From positions 1 to 64,000 of the forward strand of contig CABSFC010000002.1 in the NCBI GenBank assembly GCA_902476875.1: DNA of 64,000 bases, given 5' to 3'. How positions within the stretch are numbered: the first letter of the stretch is position 1; every line of letters begins with the position of its first letter. Positions 42,879-52,471 of this stretch are shown here, in pieces. The DNA comes from an uncultured Oscillibacter sp. (GTDB lineage: Bacteria > Bacillota > Clostridia > Oscillospirales > Oscillospiraceae). The notes under the pieces were generated by a model, which saw nothing but the letters and a program-made list of their open reading frames with translations, did not search any database and was not told where the DNA came from. Made by a program: the position numbers and the translations under genes.

Positions 42879-43724
42879 ATGGAAGAACGCATATTGACAT
42901 CAGAACAGATTGCAGCCTATTGCTGCCACTTGAAAGAGGAGGAATGCGCTCCCGGAACGATGGAAAAGTATCTGCGGAACGTGTGGGTCTTCGCCCTGTG
43001 GTTGGACGGCAGGAGCGTGACCAAGGAGGCCCTTACCGGATGGAAGGAGTATCTGCTATCTCAAAACTACGCCCCATCCACCATCAATGGAACGCTGGCT
43101 GCCCTCAACGGCCTGTTTCACTTTCTCGGCTGGGAGGAGCTGCGGGCCAAGTTTTTGAAAATCCAGCGGCGGATGTTCCGGGATTCCTCCCGTGACCTGA
43201 CCCGGAGCGATTATGATGCCCTGATCACTACGGCGCGGGAGCGTGGTCAGGATCGGCTGGCCCTGCTCATAGAGGCCATCTGCGCCACAGGCATCCGGGT
43301 GTCCGAGGTGAAGTACCTCACCGTGGAGGCCGCCCAGCGGGGCCGGGCGGAGATCACGCTGAAGGGCAAGATACGCACCATCTTAATTCCCGCCAAGCTG
43401 TGCCGCAAGCTGCTGAAATACGCTAAGAAAAATAAAACCGTCTCCAGTGAGATATTCCTCACCAGAAACGGAAAGCCGCTGACCCGCCGCCAGATTTGGG
43501 CGGAGATGAAAGCATTATGCAAATACGCGGGTGTGGAGCCATCCAAGGTCTTTCCTCACAACCTGCGGCACCTGTTTGCCACGGCCTTTTACCGGGCCTG
43601 CAAAGATATTGCAAAGCTGGCGGATGTGCTGGGCCATTCCTCTATCGAAACCACCCGCATCTACCTCCTGACCTCCGGGGCCGAGCACCAGCGGCAGCTT
43701 GACCGGCTGGGACTTGTCTCATAG
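42879..43724 (+). CDS. Tyrosine recombinase/integrase
   Basis: 281 residues, ATG 42879 behind GTGGAGG. An N-terminal SAM-like core-binding domain (residues about 5-95), then the catalytic domain with Arg in ATGIRVSEVKYL, HNLRHLFATAF (HxxR) and LGHSSIETTRIYL (H/W and Tyr nucleophile). It could integrate the conjugative element, or act on a local site, since a zinc-ribbon protein and a surface protein follow. Compact size and lack of an arm-binding domain resemble XerCD-like or inversion recombinases. Confidence 0.9.
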   Translation: MEERILTSEQIAAYCCHLKEEECAPGTMEKYLRNVWVFALWLDGRSVTKEALTGWKEYLLSQNYAPSTINGTLAALNGLFHFLGWEELRAKFLKIQRRMFRDSSRDLTRSDYDALITTARERGQDRLALLIEAICATGIRVSEVKYLTVEAAQRGRAEITLKGKIRTILIPAKLCRKLLKYAKKNKTVSSEIFLTRNGKPLTRRQIWAEMKALCKYAGVEPSKVFPHNLRHLFATAFYRACKDIAKLADVLGHSSIETTRIYLLTSGAEHQRQLDRLGLVS

Positions 43725-44032
43725 GACGAACTTAACATTCTGCCTTATAAACTCCGTGTATCTACTCCTCGCAACTACATAATACGATGAAATTGTATCA
43801 TATCTTTTTTTGAAACGCAAGGCGATACCGGGCTTTTTGGGCGCAAAAATCCCAGCCGCAAAAAGTCTTTTTTTCGCGGCTTCCCTCTGTGCGGCCTTTT
43901 GCCCCCATTCGGGGCAGAGGGCCGCTTTGTTTTTGGTTTTTACGCACCGTTTTCGCTCAAAACGGCGGTGCTGCTCACAACGGAATGTTAATTCTGTGAT
44001 CTTCCGTGTACGGCGAAGTGTGGTGATGAATT
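43725..44032. other. 308-bp intergenic region after the recombinase
   Basis: Contains a 9-bp inverted pair TTAACATTC/GAATGTTAA at 43732-43740 and 43983-43991, a direct repeat TCCGTGTA (43753 and 44003), and a GC-rich hairpin at 43891-43925 followed by T-rich sequence (likely terminator). It may hold the recombinase's own site. No gene supported. Confidence 0.5.
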
Positions 44033-45208
44033 TTGAGAACAACTCTATATGACTACTGCCGGACGCATGACAGGCCCGAACTGCTTCGGGAGTGGCACCC
44101 GGCAAAAAACGCTCCGCTGACGCCGGAGGGGATTACCTACGGCAGCCATCGGAGCATCTGGTGGAAATGCGAAAAGGGCCACGAATGGCAGGCCGCAGTC
44201 TACACCAGGACGACTGGGAGCGGCTGTCCCTACTGCATGGGAAAACGGGCCTATCCGGGAGAAAACGACCTGGCCTCTCAGCGGCCTGACCTCGCCGCAC
44301 AGTGGCACCCGACAAAAAATGGCGATGTGACCCCGGCGAATGTGCGTCTGGGAAGTCATCACATGGCATGGTGGGTTTGTGACAAGGGCCATGAGTGGAA
44401 GGCCATTGTGAAATCCCGCGCCATGGGCGGCACAGGCTGTCCCGTCTGCGCCAACCGGCGTCTGGCGCTGGGGGAAAATGACCTTGTTGCCACCCACCCG
44501 GAGTTGGCTCGTCAGTGGCACCCGACCAAAAACGGGAGCCTGACACCTCACGACTTGGGAGCCGGAACCCGGCGAAAGGTCTGGTGGCGCTGTGACAGGG
44601 GCCACGAGTGGCAGGCGGCGGTGTCCTCCCGCGCCGCTGGCGCGGGCTGTCCCGTCTGTGCGGGAAGGGCCGTTATTCCCGGAGAAAACGACCTGGCCAG
44701 CCTGTTCCCGGAGATCGCGGCCCAGTGGCACCCCACTCGTAACGGCAATTTGACGCCGGAGAAGCTGACGCCATACAGCAACAAGAAGGTCTGGTGGTTA
44801 TGCCCCTTGGGGCATGAATACGCAGCGGCGGTATTCGCCCGGACCACAAGCTATTCCGGCTGTCCCTACTGCGCGGGGCGGAAGGTGCTGGTGGGCTTTA
44901 ACGATCTTGCCACCCTGGAACCAAAGGTAGCAGCTCAATGGCACCCCACCCTCAACGGGGCGCTGACCCCGGAGCAGGTGACAACGGGAAGCCATAAAAA
45001 GGTCTGGTGGGGGTGTCCCAACGGGCATATCTGGAAAGCCGTCATTTATTCCAGAGCGGGGCCAAGCTCGCGCCAATGTGGATGCCCCGTGTGCGCCGGA
45101 CGGATACAGCCGGAGCGCATGGAACGCTACCGCCTTGCTATGGCGGAGCATGAGAAGTTTCCGCGGGCAGATGTCCCGGAACAAAATAGAGAAAAAATGG
45201 AGGTTTAA
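44033..45208 (+). CDS. Five-repeat zinc-ribbon protein (DUF4379 type)
   Basis: 391 residues from TTG 44033. Five repeats of about 65 residues, each with W-H-P-x-K/R-N-G, T-P, VWWxCxxGHEW and CPxC, for example AQWHPTKNGDVTP then WWVCDKGHEWKA. This is the treble-clef zinc domain seen in restriction-like and recombinase-associated proteins, probably binding DNA. It follows the recombinase and precedes a surface protein gene by 4 bp, so it may be co-expressed with the latter. The weak start signal makes the exact N-terminus uncertain. Confidence 0.8.
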   Translation: MRTTLYDYCRTHDRPELLREWHPAKNAPLTPEGITYGSHRSIWWKCEKGHEWQAAVYTRTTGSGCPYCMGKRAYPGENDLASQRPDLAAQWHPTKNGDVTPANVRLGSHHMAWWVCDKGHEWKAIVKSRAMGGTGCPVCANRRLALGENDLVATHPELARQWHPTKNGSLTPHDLGAGTRRKVWWRCDRGHEWQAAVSSRAAGAGCPVCAGRAVIPGENDLASLFPEIAAQWHPTRNGNLTPEKLTPYSNKKVWWLCPLGHEYAAAVFARTTSYSGCPYCAGRKVLVGFNDLATLEPKVAAQWHPTLNGALTPEQVTTGSHKKVWWGCPNGHIWKAVIYSRAGPSSRQCGCPVCAGRIQPERMERYRLAMAEHEKFPRADVPEQNREKMEV

Positions 45209-45212
45209 GCAC

Positions 45213-48200
45213 ATGAAGAAGCGATTATTAGCTGTCTTTTTGACAGCGGCCATGCTCCTTTCCGTTTTGCCCGCTTCGGCGCTGGCTGCGGAGGGCGACG
45301 GGGACAATTCCGGTCTTGTGTATGAAGACTCGACTGACCCTGTTGCCGATCCCGTCGAGGATACGGAGGACGATCCCACTGACATCCCCGGCGAGCTGGA
45401 CGAAGGCCCTGTTGAGGGCGAAGGCGATACCACGGTGACCGACCAGGAGCCGGAAGAGCCAGTCGAGGAGCCGACCGCTGAGGAGCAACTGGCCGAACTG
45501 ATCGCAGCCCTGCCCGACCCGGCCAAGATTGACCCGCTGGACGAGGAACAGATGGAGGCGGTCTACAATCAGATTTCCGCCATTTACGCCTTTGCCGAGG
45601 CAAACGGCCTTGGCGACAGAGATAACGGCTTACTCGACGAGGCTGCCAATGCAACCGTCAACGCCGTGATCGCGGCGATGAATTCCGTCCAAACACTGAC
45701 GGAGCCTGACACAACGATCACTATCGAAGAAGATACCATTTGGAACGATGCCACACCTCTGTCCGAAAATCTGACCGTCAACAGCGGCGTGACCCTGACC
45801 ATCGGCGCACAGGTGACCATCTCCGGCGATGTGACCATCTCCGGCGGCGGCACCATCAAGAGGGCGGATAGCTATACCGGCGATATTGAGGAGTATACGC
45901 AGGATTCTACAGACGCTGACGGAAATCTCTTGCAGAATGCCCCCGAAGCGGCGCACCTGTTCTATGTCCCTGCCGACAACAGCCTTACGCTGACCAATAT
46001 CACCATCGACGGCAACGCGGGCTGGGAATTGAGTGAAACCGCTCCTGAAATCGGCAATAAAGATAGCACACCTGATACATATAAAGCAGAAGGGTACACG
46101 GCGGTTATTGGCGCAATGATCAGAAATGAAGGAACCCTGACCCTGAACACCGGAGCCACACTGCAAAATAACTTCAATTTTTATCAAACTGATAAATCTG
46201 GAACCAGCTTGGGCGGCGCGGTCTACAATGCGGGAGAGATGACCGTGAACACCGGAGCGGTTATCCAGTACAATTCCTCCCGTTACGGCGGCGCGATCCG
46301 AAACGAAAATGGAAGCAAATTGACCATCGCGGGCGGAGACATTCAGTATAATAACGGCTCCGCCGGTGCGGCTGGTATCATGGCGAACGCCGATATGGAA
46401 TTTATGATGACCGGAGGCTCGATCAAAGGGAATGGTTCTCCGGTAACTGCCGGCTGGTCCGTTGGCTCCGGTATCTTCCTGGGCAACGGTGTTGTGGCGA
46501 ACCTTACCGGCGGTTCCATTACCGGCAACAAAGGCTATTCGGGCGGCGCGGGAATTTACATCACCGCCGCTGCGGGGAAGGTCAATATCGGCGCTGTAAC
46601 CATCTCGGACAATGAGGCGCTGAATAGTGTAACTCCTAACCTAAATATGGGCTTGGGCGGTGCAATTTACTCCCTGGCCTCCGGTGTGACCGTTTCCGGC
46701 GCAACGATTTCTGGCAATACAGGCAATCGTGGCGGCGGCGGTATTGCCGTTGGCGGAAGCGGTAAGATGACCATCACAGGGAATACCACGATCTCCAATA
46801 ACACAGGCGGCTATGGCGGCGGCGTTTATGTCATGGAGAATGCAGTATGCACCATTGAAGGAAACACAAAAATCACAGACAACAAGATTGCCGATACGAC
46901 ATGGTCGCAGTGGGCTTCCGGCGGCGGCATCTATGTTATGACAAACGCGACACTGAATATCTCCGGCAGTGTCACGATCAGTAACAATACCGCGATTGGC
47001 ACAACATATACCAATAGAAACGGCGGCGGCATCTCCTCCGACGGTACGGTGAATATCAACGGAACTGATGTCAAGATTTCTCACAATACAGGCTATGGCG
47101 GCGGCGGCATTCGGGGAAATAGTGGGAGTAACACTACCGTCACAGGAAAGGTTACGATCTCCAATAATAAAGCTACTGCGGCTCACGGCGGCGGCGCTGA
47201 CTTTGTGGCTGGGAGCTCTGCCAGCTTGACCGGCAGTGAAGTCTTGTTCACGGGAAACACAGCGTCTGCCAATCAAGGCGGCGGGATTCACTTTAACGGC
47301 ACTGGCGCCAATACGCTTACGTTGGATGGCATCACCGTGAGCGGCGGCGAACTGGCAGAAGGTTTTTCTAACGCCAAATTAGGCGGCGGCATCGCGATCG
47401 AAGCCGCTGCGACCCCGGTAACAATCAAAAATGTGACCGTTTCCGGGAATAGTGCCTTGGAAAACGGCGGCGGCATTTGGATAAATGCGGGGAGCGTGAA
47501 CATCACCGGCTGCACGATTTCCGGCAACACGGCGGCTGCCAGCGGCGGCGGTATTTACACGTATATTAGTACTATAACTTGCGAAATCCAAAACACAGAG
47601 ATTTCCGGCAATACCGCGAGCAGCACTACGAGTTACTTGGGCGGCGGCGGAATTTACGTCGGGAATGCTACAACGATGATCCTTGAGGATTGCACGATCT
47701 CGAATAATACGGCGGCAGCCAGCGGCGGCGGTATCCAGAGCCGCAGTGCTTTGATCATTAAGAATACAGATGTTCAAGGTAATACTGCTACTAATTACGG
47801 CGGCGGAATTGATTTGTACGCAGGCACGCTGTCGATCAGCGGTTCTCCTGTCATAATTGGGAATACGGTCAGCAACGCGGAAAATAACGTATATCTGCGG
47901 GTATACACTAAGGACAGTATTAGTACGCAGCTTGTCATCACCCTCGCCGACAAACTGACCTCCGGCGCGGCCATCGGCGTGACGACGCAGACGGCCGTAA
48001 TAGATGGTTCTCCTGTCCCGATCACCACAGCGGAGACAGATACGGACACGACCTATTACAAAGACGCCGCCCAGTATTTCGTCGCGGACGCAAAGCCCAC
48101 AAGCGGCGGAACCTATCTTGCGGAGGTAGACAGCGAAAAACAGTATGTCAAGCTGTCCTATACCAATGAGACTTATTACAAGGTCACGCTGGAACTGGAG

Positions 48201-49982
48201 AACATCACCTGTGTGGGCGGAACCGTGACGCAGATCAAAGAAAATGAAACTTACTCTGGCGCTATTCAGGCAAGCACTGGCTATTCCCTGCCGGCGAGCA
48301 TCGAATCCCTTGAAAACGGAGTAACTTATACCAAAAATGGCAATTTCGCAAGCATTTCTATGACCGTGACTGAGGATACTACAATTAAGGTTGTTGGCGT
48401 TGCAAACACTTACACTGTGGCCTTTAACGCCAACGGCGGCAGCGGTGATATGATGCAGAGCCAGACCATGACCTATGATGTGGCACAGGAATTGACTGCT
48501 AACACCTATAGCAAGGCCAACTACAACTTCGCGGGCTGGGCTACGAGTGCGGACGGCACTTGCGAACATCCTGACAAGGAATCCGTCAAGAACCTGGCCA
48601 CCGACAACGGCGTGACCGTGATCCTGTACGCGGTCTGGACGGCCAAGGAGGTTATCAACAAGTTTGACGACACCAACGCGGCCCAGTCCTATACCTATGA
48701 CGGCTCCCAAAAGACCTACAAGCTGACCAGCGACATTGAGGACTTCAAAATCACCTACAAGCAGGGCGAAACCGAGGTTGAAAAACCGACAGATGTCGGT
48801 ACCTATGATGTGGTGATTTCCCGCGACGAGGATGACATCTACGCCGCATTTACGCAGACCATCGCTGCCGGCCTTGTGATCACGGCGGCGGACTACCCTG
48901 TGAGCATTACGGCAAATGGGGAAACCTCCTTGGCAATAACCGGCTCCGGCACCGTGACGCTGACCGTCACCACTACTGTTGAGGGCATCACCGTGTCCGG
49001 CGTGACTTGCAGCGACGAGAGCATTTCTGCGGTAAAGAACGGTGATGGAACCTATTCCGCCACCTTGCCTAACAGCACGAAGACCTATACCTTTACGGCA
49101 ACGGTGGAGGGTGATACGAGCAACTACGGCGACGGTCCCGCCACCTGCACCGTGTCCGTGACCCGGTACACCAGCGGCGGCGGTGGCGGCTCCAGCAGCT
49201 CCACCACCTACACCGTGACCGTGGACAGCACCAAGAACGGCACCGTGACTGTTTCTCCCAAGAACGCCAGCAAGAACACGACCGTGACCATCACCGTTAA
49301 GGCTAACGACGGCTATGAGCTGTCCTCCCTGACCGTCACTGACAAGAACGGCGACACCGTGAATCTGACCCGCAAGAGTGATACCCAATACACCTTCACC
49401 ATGCCCGCCAGCAAGGTGACTGTGGCTGCCAGCTTTACCAAGATCGTGGAGCAGCCCAGCGTCACTTTTGCCGACGTTCTCACCAGCGCCTATTACTATG
49501 ACGCAGTGGCCTGGGCCGTCGAGAATGGCATCACCTACGGCACCAGCGCCACCACCTTCAGCCCGGATCTGGCCTGCACCCGCGCCCAGGCCGTGACCTT
49601 CCTGTGGCGGGCCGCCGGTTCCCCCGCGCCCAAGAGCAGCGTCAATCCCTTTGCCGATGTGTCCGCCAGCGCATACTACTATGATGCTGTGCTGTGGGCC
49701 GTAGAGCAGGGGATCACCGTTGGCACCAGCGCTACCACCTTCAGCCCGGACACCACCTGCACCCGTGGTCAGATCGTGACCTTCCTCTATCGGGCCGAAG
49801 GTACTGCGACCACCGGCAGCAATCCGTTTACGGATGTTTCTAACAGCGCCTATTACGTTGACGCCGTGAAGTGGGCCGTGGCCGAGAGCGTTACCGCTGG
49901 CACCAGCGCTACCACCTTCAGCCCGAATGCCTCCTGCACCCGCGCTCAGATCGTGACCTTCCTCTATCGGGCCTACGCATAA
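45213..49982 (+). CDS. Beta-helix surface protein with three SLH domains
   Basis: 1589 residues, ATG 45213 behind TGGAGG. Signal peptide (LLSVLPASALAAE), an acidic linker (about 25-85), a long right-handed beta-helix of GGGIY-type repeats (about 190-950), an InlB B-type repeat (FNANGGSGDMM, FAGWATSADG), Ig-like and bacterial-repeat modules, a Gly/Ser linker and three SLH domains at the end (FADVLTSAYYYDAVAWAVEN and two more). SLH domains hold proteins on the cell wall polymer, so this is displayed on the surface. Terminates with a hairpin at 50036-50062. Confidence 0.92.
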   Translation: MKKRLLAVFLTAAMLLSVLPASALAAEGDGDNSGLVYEDSTDPVADPVEDTEDDPTDIPGELDEGPVEGEGDTTVTDQEPEEPVEEPTAEEQLAELIAALPDPAKIDPLDEEQMEAVYNQISAIYAFAEANGLGDRDNGLLDEAANATVNAVIAAMNSVQTLTEPDTTITIEEDTIWNDATPLSENLTVNSGVTLTIGAQVTISGDVTISGGGTIKRADSYTGDIEEYTQDSTDADGNLLQNAPEAAHLFYVPADNSLTLTNITIDGNAGWELSETAPEIGNKDSTPDTYKAEGYTAVIGAMIRNEGTLTLNTGATLQNNFNFYQTDKSGTSLGGAVYNAGEMTVNTGAVIQYNSSRYGGAIRNENGSKLTIAGGDIQYNNGSAGAAGIMANADMEFMMTGGSIKGNGSPVTAGWSVGSGIFLGNGVVANLTGGSITGNKGYSGGAGIYITAAAGKVNIGAVTISDNEALNSVTPNLNMGLGGAIYSLASGVTVSGATISGNTGNRGGGGIAVGGSGKMTITGNTTISNNTGGYGGGVYVMENAVCTIEGNTKITDNKIADTTWSQWASGGGIYVMTNATLNISGSVTISNNTAIGTTYTNRNGGGISSDGTVNINGTDVKISHNTGYGGGGIRGNSGSNTTVTGKVTISNNKATAAHGGGADFVAGSSASLTGSEVLFTGNTASANQGGGIHFNGTGANTLTLDGITVSGGELAEGFSNAKLGGGIAIEAAATPVTIKNVTVSGNSALENGGGIWINAGSVNITGCTISGNTAAASGGGIYTYISTITCEIQNTEISGNTASSTTSYLGGGGIYVGNATTMILEDCTISNNTAAASGGGIQSRSALIIKNTDVQGNTATNYGGGIDLYAGTLSISGSPVIIGNTVSNAENNVYLRVYTKDSISTQLVITLADKLTSGAAIGVTTQTAVIDGSPVPITTAETDTDTTYYKDAAQYFVADAKPTSGGTYLAEVDSEKQYVKLSYTNETYYKVTLELENITCVGGTVTQIKENETYSGAIQASTGYSLPASIESLENGVTYTKNGNFASISMTVTEDTTIKVVGVANTYTVAFNANGGSGDMMQSQTMTYDVAQELTANTYSKANYNFAGWATSADGTCEHPDKESVKNLATDNGVTVILYAVWTAKEVINKFDDTNAAQSYTYDGSQKTYKLTSDIEDFKITYKQGETEVEKPTDVGTYDVVISRDEDDIYAAFTQTIAAGLVITAADYPVSITANGETSLAITGSGTVTLTVTTTVEGITVSGVTCSDESISAVKNGDGTYSATLPNSTKTYTFTATVEGDTSNYGDGPATCTVSVTRYTSGGGGGSSSSTTYTVTVDSTKNGTVTVSPKNASKNTTVTITVKANDGYELSSLTVTDKNGDTVNLTRKSDTQYTFTMPASKVTVAASFTKIVEQPSVTFADVLTSAYYYDAVAWAVENGITYGTSATTFSPDLACTRAQAVTFLWRAAGSPAPKSSVNPFADVSASAYYYDAVLWAVEQGITVGTSATTFSPDTTCTRGQIVTFLYRAEGTATTGSNPFTDVSNSAYYVDAVKWAVAESVTAGTSATTFSPNASCTRAQIVTFLYRAYA

Positions 49983-50035
49983 GTCATGCAGGCTCTCGCG
50001 GAAACCTTACACAATTAGCTACCGACCAAAGCGGA

Positions 50036-50062
50036 GGGCGGGACGGCACAGCCGTTCCGCCC
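50036..50062 (+). terminator. Hairpin after the SLH gene
   Basis: GGGCGGGACGG and CCGTTCCGCCC pair over 11 bp (one G-T) with a CACAG loop; TTCCTGTTT follows. The remaining bases of 49983-50202 show nothing else. Confidence 0.65.
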
Positions 50063-50202
50063 TTCCTGTTTGTGCGAAATTTGTCGGAAAATAAGTCTCG
50101 CCGCGCAAATTTATTTTTCTGCTCCACCAAAGATCGGGGGGATGGGAATGAACAGACGCCCCTTTTGAGATACCTCCGGGCATACCGCCCACAACAAATT
50201 GT

Positions 50203-50529
50203 TCAAAAGTGCGGAAACTCTACAGTAATAAAATAGATAAGTTCTTTATTCTGATTCAGTACAAATTTTCCGTCTTTATATTCCGGTAGTTCTTCGTGCC
50301 TTTGTCTGACATATTCTGACCAAAGTTCAACAAGAGTCAGCCCTATGTATTCAGAGACTTCCATGACAACAACAGTCGATGGGTTGACCAAACCTCTTTC
50401 AAGTCTGCGGATAGTGGAAACGCTAAGGCCACAGCCTTTTGCAAATTGGGTAATAGATTCCCCATGTTCTTTTCTGTAAGCAACAACATAATTGCCCAGG
50501 ATATGACCAAGCAGTTTATCTCTACCCAT
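50203..50529 (-). CDS. XRE family regulator
   Basis: 108 residues; ATG 50529 sits nine bases after GGGAGG. SITQFAKGCGLSVSTIRRLE then GLVNPSTVVVMEVSEYIGLT is a Cro/C1-type helix-turn-helix. The C-terminal 40 residues could be a small sensor or dimer part. Lies convergent to the SLH gene and downstream of the DUF4317 gene on the same strand. Confidence 0.8.
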   Translation of the reverse strand: MGRDKLLGHILGNYVVAYRKEHGESITQFAKGCGLSVSTIRRLERGLVNPSTVVVMEVSEYIGLTLVELWSEYVRQRHEELPEYKDGKFVLNQNKELIYFITVEFPHF

Positions 50530-50711
50530 ACAAGAATCCTCCCGCTTTAATGCATCCACCGGATTTGAAATGCTTCTCACAGCGGTATTCCTGGCTGAGC
50601 CTTGATTATAATATTTAGTGCTTAGGTTCCGATACATTAAACCAAATCTTGTCACAAAGAATGTAATTGCCAGCCCTGTCTGGCCTTTGCTGAAATAGGA
50701 GCATATTCGGC

Positions 50712-51857
50712 TTAGCTGTCTTCTTTTCCCAGCGTGGTCACAGAAAGGCCGTTGACCTCGACGCTATCCCCAGTCGGAATTAAAAGGTACTTTTTCCCAT
50801 TAATGACTCGGGTTTCCACCAGATAGCTGGCCTCGGGCGGAATGGAAATAGTGGCTTCTCCCGCCTTGACTTCAAAACGGGCCGAGTCGATCAGATTGAC
50901 GGGGTTAAGCGCCGCTCCTTCTCCAAACCGCTCACCACATTCCTTGTGGAAGGCCGCAACCCGCTCCTCCGGTACGCCGGCATCAATCAGGATACGACCA
51001 ATCTCTCCGGTGCTTACCGTCAAAGGCTCCGGGCTCTTGCTTTCTTTGTGCTGCGTAATCCGATCCAGAAACTGCTCATGGACAGCCTGGGCCACTTCGA
51101 TGCTGCAAGCGTCTTCCAGTCCTTCCGCAAGCGCGGCTTCAAAGGCCTCTCTCTGCTCGGCGGCGGACATAGGCGGCTCTACCTTGAAAACCGCATCGAT
51201 GAACTCCTGATGAAGCTCTCCGGACTTACGGGAGTAAAAGAGCGCGTTATAGATGTTGGCAGCTCTGTCATCAAAGGCGGGGAACAGAAAGCCCAGTTCC
51301 GGGGCGGAAACTGTCTGGCCGGCAGCACAGTGGAACTCATTGTCCCCAGGAAAATACCCCAGTACCACTTTGCCCTCTTTCACCGGGCAAACGCAGCAGA
51401 CAATGTAGGAAAACACCTCATCGGAGGCGTCCGCCTGTACCTCATCATCCTTGCCGCGCCGGGGAACATCATAGGCATCGTGGGCCAGCAGAAGCAAATA
51501 GTTGGTGTCTCCCATATCCAGCGTATCAATAACCTTGCGGTAGAATGCCTGACGAGCCTCGCTGTCCTTAAGTGCGGAGGAGCGCAATGCGGAGAGAAGG
51601 CGATGCTCCTCGCTGTCCATGACCTGTTCCGTAGAAAACACAATATCAATCAGGTTTTTACCCAGCGTGCCGGACAGCGCCTTTTTCAGAAGGCCCAGAT
51701 ACTTCTCTGCCTCTTCCTGGGGCATCATGCCAAGAGATTCATCCAGGTCGGAAATGATCTCATGGCTGCTATTGACAAAACAGCCGTAGATACGGCTGAC
51801 GGCACTTTTCTCTGGGCGCCAGCGGCGGCGCAGCTCGCTCAATTCTTTTTGGTTCAT
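50712..51857 (-). CDS. DUF4317 protein
   Basis: 381 residues, ATG 51857 after GAGGATTT. MNQKELSELRRRWRPEKSAV and RIYGCFVNSSHEIISDLDES are the recognisable start of DUF4317, a soluble family common in Clostridia with no known function. Contains a CCVCPVKEGKVVLGYFPGDN strand region. Normally chromosomal, which suggests that the element may have ended before this gene. Confidence 0.8.
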   Translation of the reverse strand: MNQKELSELRRRWRPEKSAVSRIYGCFVNSSHEIISDLDESLGMMPQEEAEKYLGLLKKALSGTLGKNLIDIVFSTEQVMDSEEHRLLSALRSSALKDSEARQAFYRKVIDTLDMGDTNYLLLLAHDAYDVPRRGKDDEVQADASDEVFSYIVCCVCPVKEGKVVLGYFPGDNEFHCAAGQTVSAPELGFLFPAFDDRAANIYNALFYSRKSGELHQEFIDAVFKVEPPMSAAEQREAFEAALAEGLEDACSIEVAQAVHEQFLDRITQHKESKSPEPLTVSTGEIGRILIDAGVPEERVAAFHKECGERFGEGAALNPVNLIDSARFEVKAGEATISIPPEASYLVETRVINGKKYLLIPTGDSVEVNGLSVTTLGKEDS

Positions 51858-52032
51858 AAATCCTCGCTTTCCAAGCCAGCCCACAATGTTCAGATATGGG
51901 CGGCTCACGTTGGTACCATAAGTTATGCGCCCACCATTGTACCGGAAATTCGACGAGAATGCAATCCTGGCAGACGGGGTTGTTGAATAGGCACCAGATG
52001 CATCAGGATCGCCATGTGAGTCGATAAATTCT

Positions 52033-52061
52033 TATACAAACGCCGCCGTATGTGCTATACT
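52033..52061 (+). promoter_or_regulatory. Promoter of the IreB gene
   Basis: TATACA (52033-52038) and TATACT (52056-52061) with a 17-bp spacer, about 25 bp before GTG 52086. It places transcription start near 52068 and so rules out ATG 52050 as the start codon. Confidence 0.6.
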
Positions 52062-52085
52062 AAGGTTGATCGTGGGGTGGTTCCG

Positions 52086-52325
52086 GTGCTTGAAAACAAA
52101 AATCGTCTGCTGTTGCAGAAAGTCTTTAACGCACTGCAAGAAAAAAGGTATCATCCCATCGGTCAGATTGTCGGGTACATACTAACGGAAGACCCCACCT
52201 ATATCACCAATCATAACGGAGCACGTCAGCTCATACGCAGAATTGACCGTGACGATCTCCTGCGGGATATTGTCGCAGCCTATTTCAACCGCGAAGAAGC
52301 CGTACACAACAGAATGGACTCGTGA
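52086..52325 (+). CDS. IreB-like regulatory phosphoprotein family
   Basis: 79 residues from GTG 52086, six bases after GGGGTGG. VFNALQEKRYHPIGQIVGYI, then LTEDPTYITNHNGARQLIRR is the IreB (UPF0297) signature; IreB is a target of the IreK kinase in cephalosporin resistance. Two oddities: the N-terminal threonines phosphorylated in enterococcal IreB are not present with this start, and the usual neighbours (alaS, ruvX) are missing. Confidence 0.8.
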   Translation: MLENKNRLLLQKVFNALQEKRYHPIGQIVGYILTEDPTYITNHNGARQLIRRIDRDDLLRDIVAAYFNREEAVHNRMDS

Positions 52326-52382
52326 TATATGTTTCCTGGAAACAGAGTTTTCTTTTGATGAACGCAACAAGCAAATTGATAC

Positions 52383-52453
52383 AGGAGGATGCAAGATTGG
52401 CCTTGCATCCTCCTTCTTGTGGATCATCAGCAAATATGATAGATATTTGCTGA
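52383..52453. terminator. Two hairpins between convergent genes
   Basis: A perfect 13-bp stem AGGAGGATGCAAG/CTTGCATCCTCCT (52383-52395/52402-52414) and a perfect 11-bp stem (52427-52437/52443-52453). They lie between the plus-strand IreB gene and the minus-strand NYN gene and probably stop both. Confidence 0.75.
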
Positions 52454-52471
52454 CATTTTACATTTGCCTCG

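Noticed and set aside
43848..43856. AAATCCCAG shared with 3364-3372 as attachment core of the element
   Set aside because: Nine bases only, in unrelated surroundings; expected by chance at this window size.
43732..43991. Short inverted pair as a proven invertible promoter
   Set aside because: Arms of 9 bp without extension are too short to claim inversion; kept only as a possibility in the cassette finding.
46200..47900. Repeated GGCGGCGG blocks as a possible CRISPR or DNA repeat array
   Set aside because: They are codons for Gly-Gly-Gly-Ile turns of the beta-helix, spaced irregularly, with no spacers.
47379..49388. 669-codon minus-strand frame inside the SLH gene
   Set aside because: Shadow of the repetitive beta-helix coding sequence; Gly/Arg/Val-biased with no domain.
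52050..52085. ATG 52050 as start of the IreB gene
   Set aside because: No ribosome site and it lies upstream of the likely transcription start set by the promoter at 52033-52061.
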